Position numbers and translations under genes: made by a program. 64,000 nucleotides of DNA from Ruminococcus sp. (GTDB lineage Bacteria > Bacillota > Clostridia > Oscillospirales > Ruminococcaceae): NCBI GenBank assembly GCA_014799805.1, contig JAAVHJ010000008.1:22788-86787 (forward strand), in the 5' to 3' direction. The notes below the pieces were generated by a model. The model was not told where the DNA came from and ran no database searches. It saw only the letters and a list, made by a program, of their open reading frames with translations. Below, piece after piece: positions 62,060 to 64,000 of this stretch. How positions within the stretch are numbered: the stretch's first letter is position 1; each line of letters begins with the position of its first letter.

Positions 62060-63097
62060 ATGTCAGTAAAAGTTGCTATTAACGGTTTCGGAAGAATCGG
62101 TCGTCTGGCTTTCCGCCAGATGTTTGGTGCAGAAGGTTATGAAGTTGTTGCAATCAACGACTTAACAAAACCTTCCATGCTTGCTCATCTTCTCAAGTAT
62201 GACACCGCGCAGGGTGGTTATGCAGGCAGAATTGGCGAAAATCTGCACACAGTTTCCGCTGATGATGAAGCTGGTACTATCACAGTTGATGGTAAAACTC
62301 TCAAAATTTATGCAGAAGCACAGGCTGCAAATCTCCCTTGGGGTGAATTGGGCGTTGATGTTGTTCTGGAATGCACAGGTTTCTATTGCTCCAAGGCTAA
62401 GAGCCAGGCACATATTGACGCAGGTGCTAAAAAAGTTGTTATTTCCGCTCCAGCTGGTAATGACTTGAAAACTGTTGTATTCTCTGTAAATGAGAACACA
62501 TTGACAGCAGATGATACCATTATTTCTGCTGCTTCCTGCACAACAAACTGCCTTGCACCAATGGCTAAAGTTCTGAATGACTATGCTCCAGTACAATCTG
62601 GTATCATGAGTACAATTCATGCTTACACAGGTGACCAGATGATTCTTGATGGTCCTCACAGAAAAGGCGACCTGAGAAGAGCAAGAGCAGGTGCTGCTAA
62701 TATCGTTCCAAACTCCACAGGTGCTGCAAAAGCTATCGGTCTGGTAATTCCAGAATTAAACGGCAAGCTGATTGGTTCTGCACAGCGTGTACCTGTTCCA
62801 ACAGGTTCTACAACAATTTTAACAGCTGTTGTTAAAGGTGAGAACGTTACAAAAGAAGGCATTAATGCTGCTATGAAAGCTGCTGCTTCTGATTCTTTCG
62901 GCTACAATGAAGATGCTATTGTTTCTTCTGACGTTATCGGCATGAAGTATGGTTCTTTATTCGATGCTACACAGACAATGGTTGCTGAAATCGGTGACGG
63001 TCTGTATGAAGTACAAGTTGTTTCATGGTATGACAACGAAAATTCTTACACAAGCCAAATGGTAAGAACAATTAAATACTTTGCTGAATTAGGCTAA
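62060..63097 (+). CDS. gap: glyceraldehyde-3-phosphate dehydrogenase
   Basis: 345 residues. NAD site [16 protein letters not shown], catalytic [10 protein letters not shown], and [19 protein letters not shown] at the C-terminus. Glycolytic, oxidising type, NAD-linked by its sequence. Codon use is richer in preferred codons than the neighbours, which fits high expression. AGGAGGT precedes the ATG. It is a single gene; pgk and tpi are not next to it. Confidence 0.98.
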   Translation: MSVKVAINGFGRIGRLAFRQMFGAEGYEVVAINDLTKPSMLAHLLKYDTAQGGYAGRIGENLHTVSADDEAGTITVDGKTLKIYAEAQAANLPWGELGVDVVLECTGFYCSKAKSQAHIDAGAKKVVISAPAGNDLKTVVFSVNENTLTADDTIISAASCTTNCLAPMAKVLNDYAPVQSGIMSTIHAYTGDQMILDGPHRKGDLRRARAGAANIVPNSTGAAKAIGLVIPELNGKLIGSAQRVPVPTGSTTILTAVVKGENVTKEGINAAMKAAASDSFGYNEDAIVSSDVIGMKYGSLFDATQTMVAEIGDGLYEVQVVSWYDNENSYTSQMVRTIKYFAELG

Positions 63098-63114
63098 TTT
63101 ATTACAGCATATTA

Positions 63115-63146
63115 AAACGACAGTCCGAAAAGGACTGCCGTTTTTT
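63115..63146. terminator. gap terminator
   Basis: aaacgacagtcc / ggactgccgttt with one mismatch, then eight T on the plus strand. It may also end the CarD transcript from the other side. Confidence 0.9.
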
Positions 63147-63187
63147 TTATTATATATAATATAAAAAAGCAAAAATTCTTAATATAT

Positions 63188-63703
63188 TCATATTTTGTCA
63201 TTTAAGCGTTCACTAATTAATTTTTGGACTTCTTCCAACTTTAAATCTAAAACAGTTGCAAATTCTTGAAGCATTAAATTTTCTGCATTTTTCATAACAG
63301 ATTCGTCCATAGAAGAAAATCTTCGTCCATTTGCTTCAGAACTTTGTTTTCGGAAATACAATGAAGAAAGAAGCTGAATTAGTGCCTTTTGGTCATCACC
63401 TTTTAGAATTTGTGTATACATTTCCCGCCGTTCTCGCCGATTTTCTGACCAAATATCTTCATCTGGTGCTTCTTTTGGCATAGTATCAATCAATTCTAAT
63501 ACTTCTTTTTTTGTCAATAATCTACGTAATTTTTCTGATGCAGATGCAACGGGTATATAATATGTAGAATTTGCATCAGCAATTGGTTTAAGCTTATAAT
63601 ATAATACTTCATTCTCCCCGTCCATACTTTGCGTTTCTATGCCTAACACACGACAAACACCTGCACTTTTATAAACCACACATTCATCTTGCTTAAACTC
63701 CAT
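63188..63703 (-). CDS. CarD/CdnL-family transcription regulator
   Basis: 171 residues. The N-terminal RNA-polymerase interaction domain is seen as FKQDECVVYKSAGVCRVLGIE..YYKLKPIADANSTYYIPV (about 3-50), followed by a helical domain with RRERREMYTQILKGDD. CarD proteins bind the beta subunit and stabilise open complexes, often at rRNA promoters. GGGAGGT precedes the ATG; a TATAAT box (63750-63755) lies upstream. It is beside an rRNA operon. Confidence 0.92.
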   Translation of the reverse strand: MEFKQDECVVYKSAGVCRVLGIETQSMDGENEVLYYKLKPIADANSTYYIPVASASEKLRRLLTKKEVLELIDTMPKEAPDEDIWSENRRERREMYTQILKGDDQKALIQLLSSLYFRKQSSEANGRRFSSMDESVMKNAENLMLQEFATVLDLKLEEVQKLISERLNDKI

Positions 63704-63837
63704 AGTATTTACCTCCCGATTTTTTCATAATTCATAAACTTCTGATAATATTATACCATATTTTAAAAAAAATTGTTATAGATTTATTAACCAAACTTTT
63801 ATGTTGAAATTTAGCAATAATGCATGATAAAAACAAA

Positions 63838-63861
63838 AACTGCCTCTTAACAGAGACAGTT
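63838..63861 (-). terminator. rRNA operon terminator
   Basis: AACTGTCTC / GAGGCAGTT on the minus strand, 9-bp stem, followed by TTTGTTTTT, 20 bases past the 5S rRNA. Confidence 0.9.
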
Positions 63862-63880
63862 CTTTATCTTAATTTACTAT

Positions 63881-63996
63881 GTCGGCACCTATCCGAATTT
63901 CCAGGTCGTCACCAACCAAGTATTTTAGACGTAAAAGAGCTTAACTGCCGTGTTCGGAATGGGAACGGGTGGAACCTCTTTGCCATCAGCACCGAC
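63881..63996 (-). rRNA. rrf: 5S ribosomal RNA
   Basis: Read on the minus strand: GTCGGTGCTGATGGC..., CCCATTCCGAACACGG, GACCTGGAAATTCGG and the closing GTGCCGAC. Ends pair (GTCGGTG.. / ..GTGCCGAC). Length about 116 nt. The rest of the rRNA operon must lie beyond the right edge; ends are accurate to a few bases. Confidence 0.95.
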
Positions 63997-64000
63997 TTTG

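Overview
The window looks like chromosomal DNA of a low-GC, Gram-positive anaerobe of the Ruminococcus / Oscillospiraceae type. Several observations support this: AT-rich coding sequence with strong Shine-Dalgarno sites and near-consensus sigma-A promoters at 16-18 bp spacing; an L10 leader ahead of rplJ; SpoVG and a BofA-like protein; meso-DAP synthesis through DapL and DapF; ThyX rather than ThyA; and a secreted protein with a type I dockerin, which points to a cellulosome-making lineage. The genus call is an inference from gene content, not from a marker alignment.

Layout. 1-5.3 kb: an SGNH esterase cut by the window edge, aspS-hisS, a lone type I restriction specificity subunit, and an mgsA-like gene missing two catalytic residues. 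5.3-16.4 kb: a cell-shape and division block on the minus strand (minD, PBP2, mreD, mreC, mreB, a DUF4321 protein, dut, a U32 protein, zapA, a LexA-like protein that cannot self-cleave, murC). 16.5-22.8 kb: spoVG, a Nudix hydrolase, YfhO, YfcE, a plus-strand run of three unknown small genes plus a BofA-like gene, then rplJ-rplL behind an attenuating leader. 23-30 kb: one long operon (small membrane protein, 2-hydroxyacid dehydrogenase, proB, proA, a lysine-rich repeat protein, tyrA, SPFH protein). 30-42.7 kb: a heterodimeric ABC exporter, an M23 peptidase, CPBP protein, trhP-like U32 protein, mltG, 5-formyl-THF cyclo-ligase, DJ-1 protein, thyX, pcrA.

42.9-45.1 kb is an accessory patch: a small secreted peptide, a secreted dockerin protein and a SUKH-3 immunity-type protein share one promoter, and a second SUKH-3 gene and a truncated SUKH-3 remnant lie beside them. 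45.1-52.5 kb: AIM24 protein, folD, lgt, a catalytic/non-catalytic M16 pair, dapF, dapL. 52.5-53.8 kb: three very AT-rich unknown genes. 53.8-55.8 kb: a cation efflux gene behind a NiCo (czcD) riboswitch, and four tRNAs (Val, Asp, Gly, Cys). 55.8-60.1 kb: an ABC ATPase and an FtsX-type permease with a very long coiled coil.

The most striking element is at 61173-61538: a 366-nt self-splicing-type group I intron, minus strand, without an internal ORF, interrupting a protein-coding gene. P1, the U.G splice wobble, P10 and the P7 pairing can all be read in the sequence, and the predicted exon junction restores one continuous 300-codon frame whose start overlaps the stop of a 63-residue gene. The right end holds gap, a CarD-family regulator and a 5S rRNA, the tail of an rRNA operon entering from the right.
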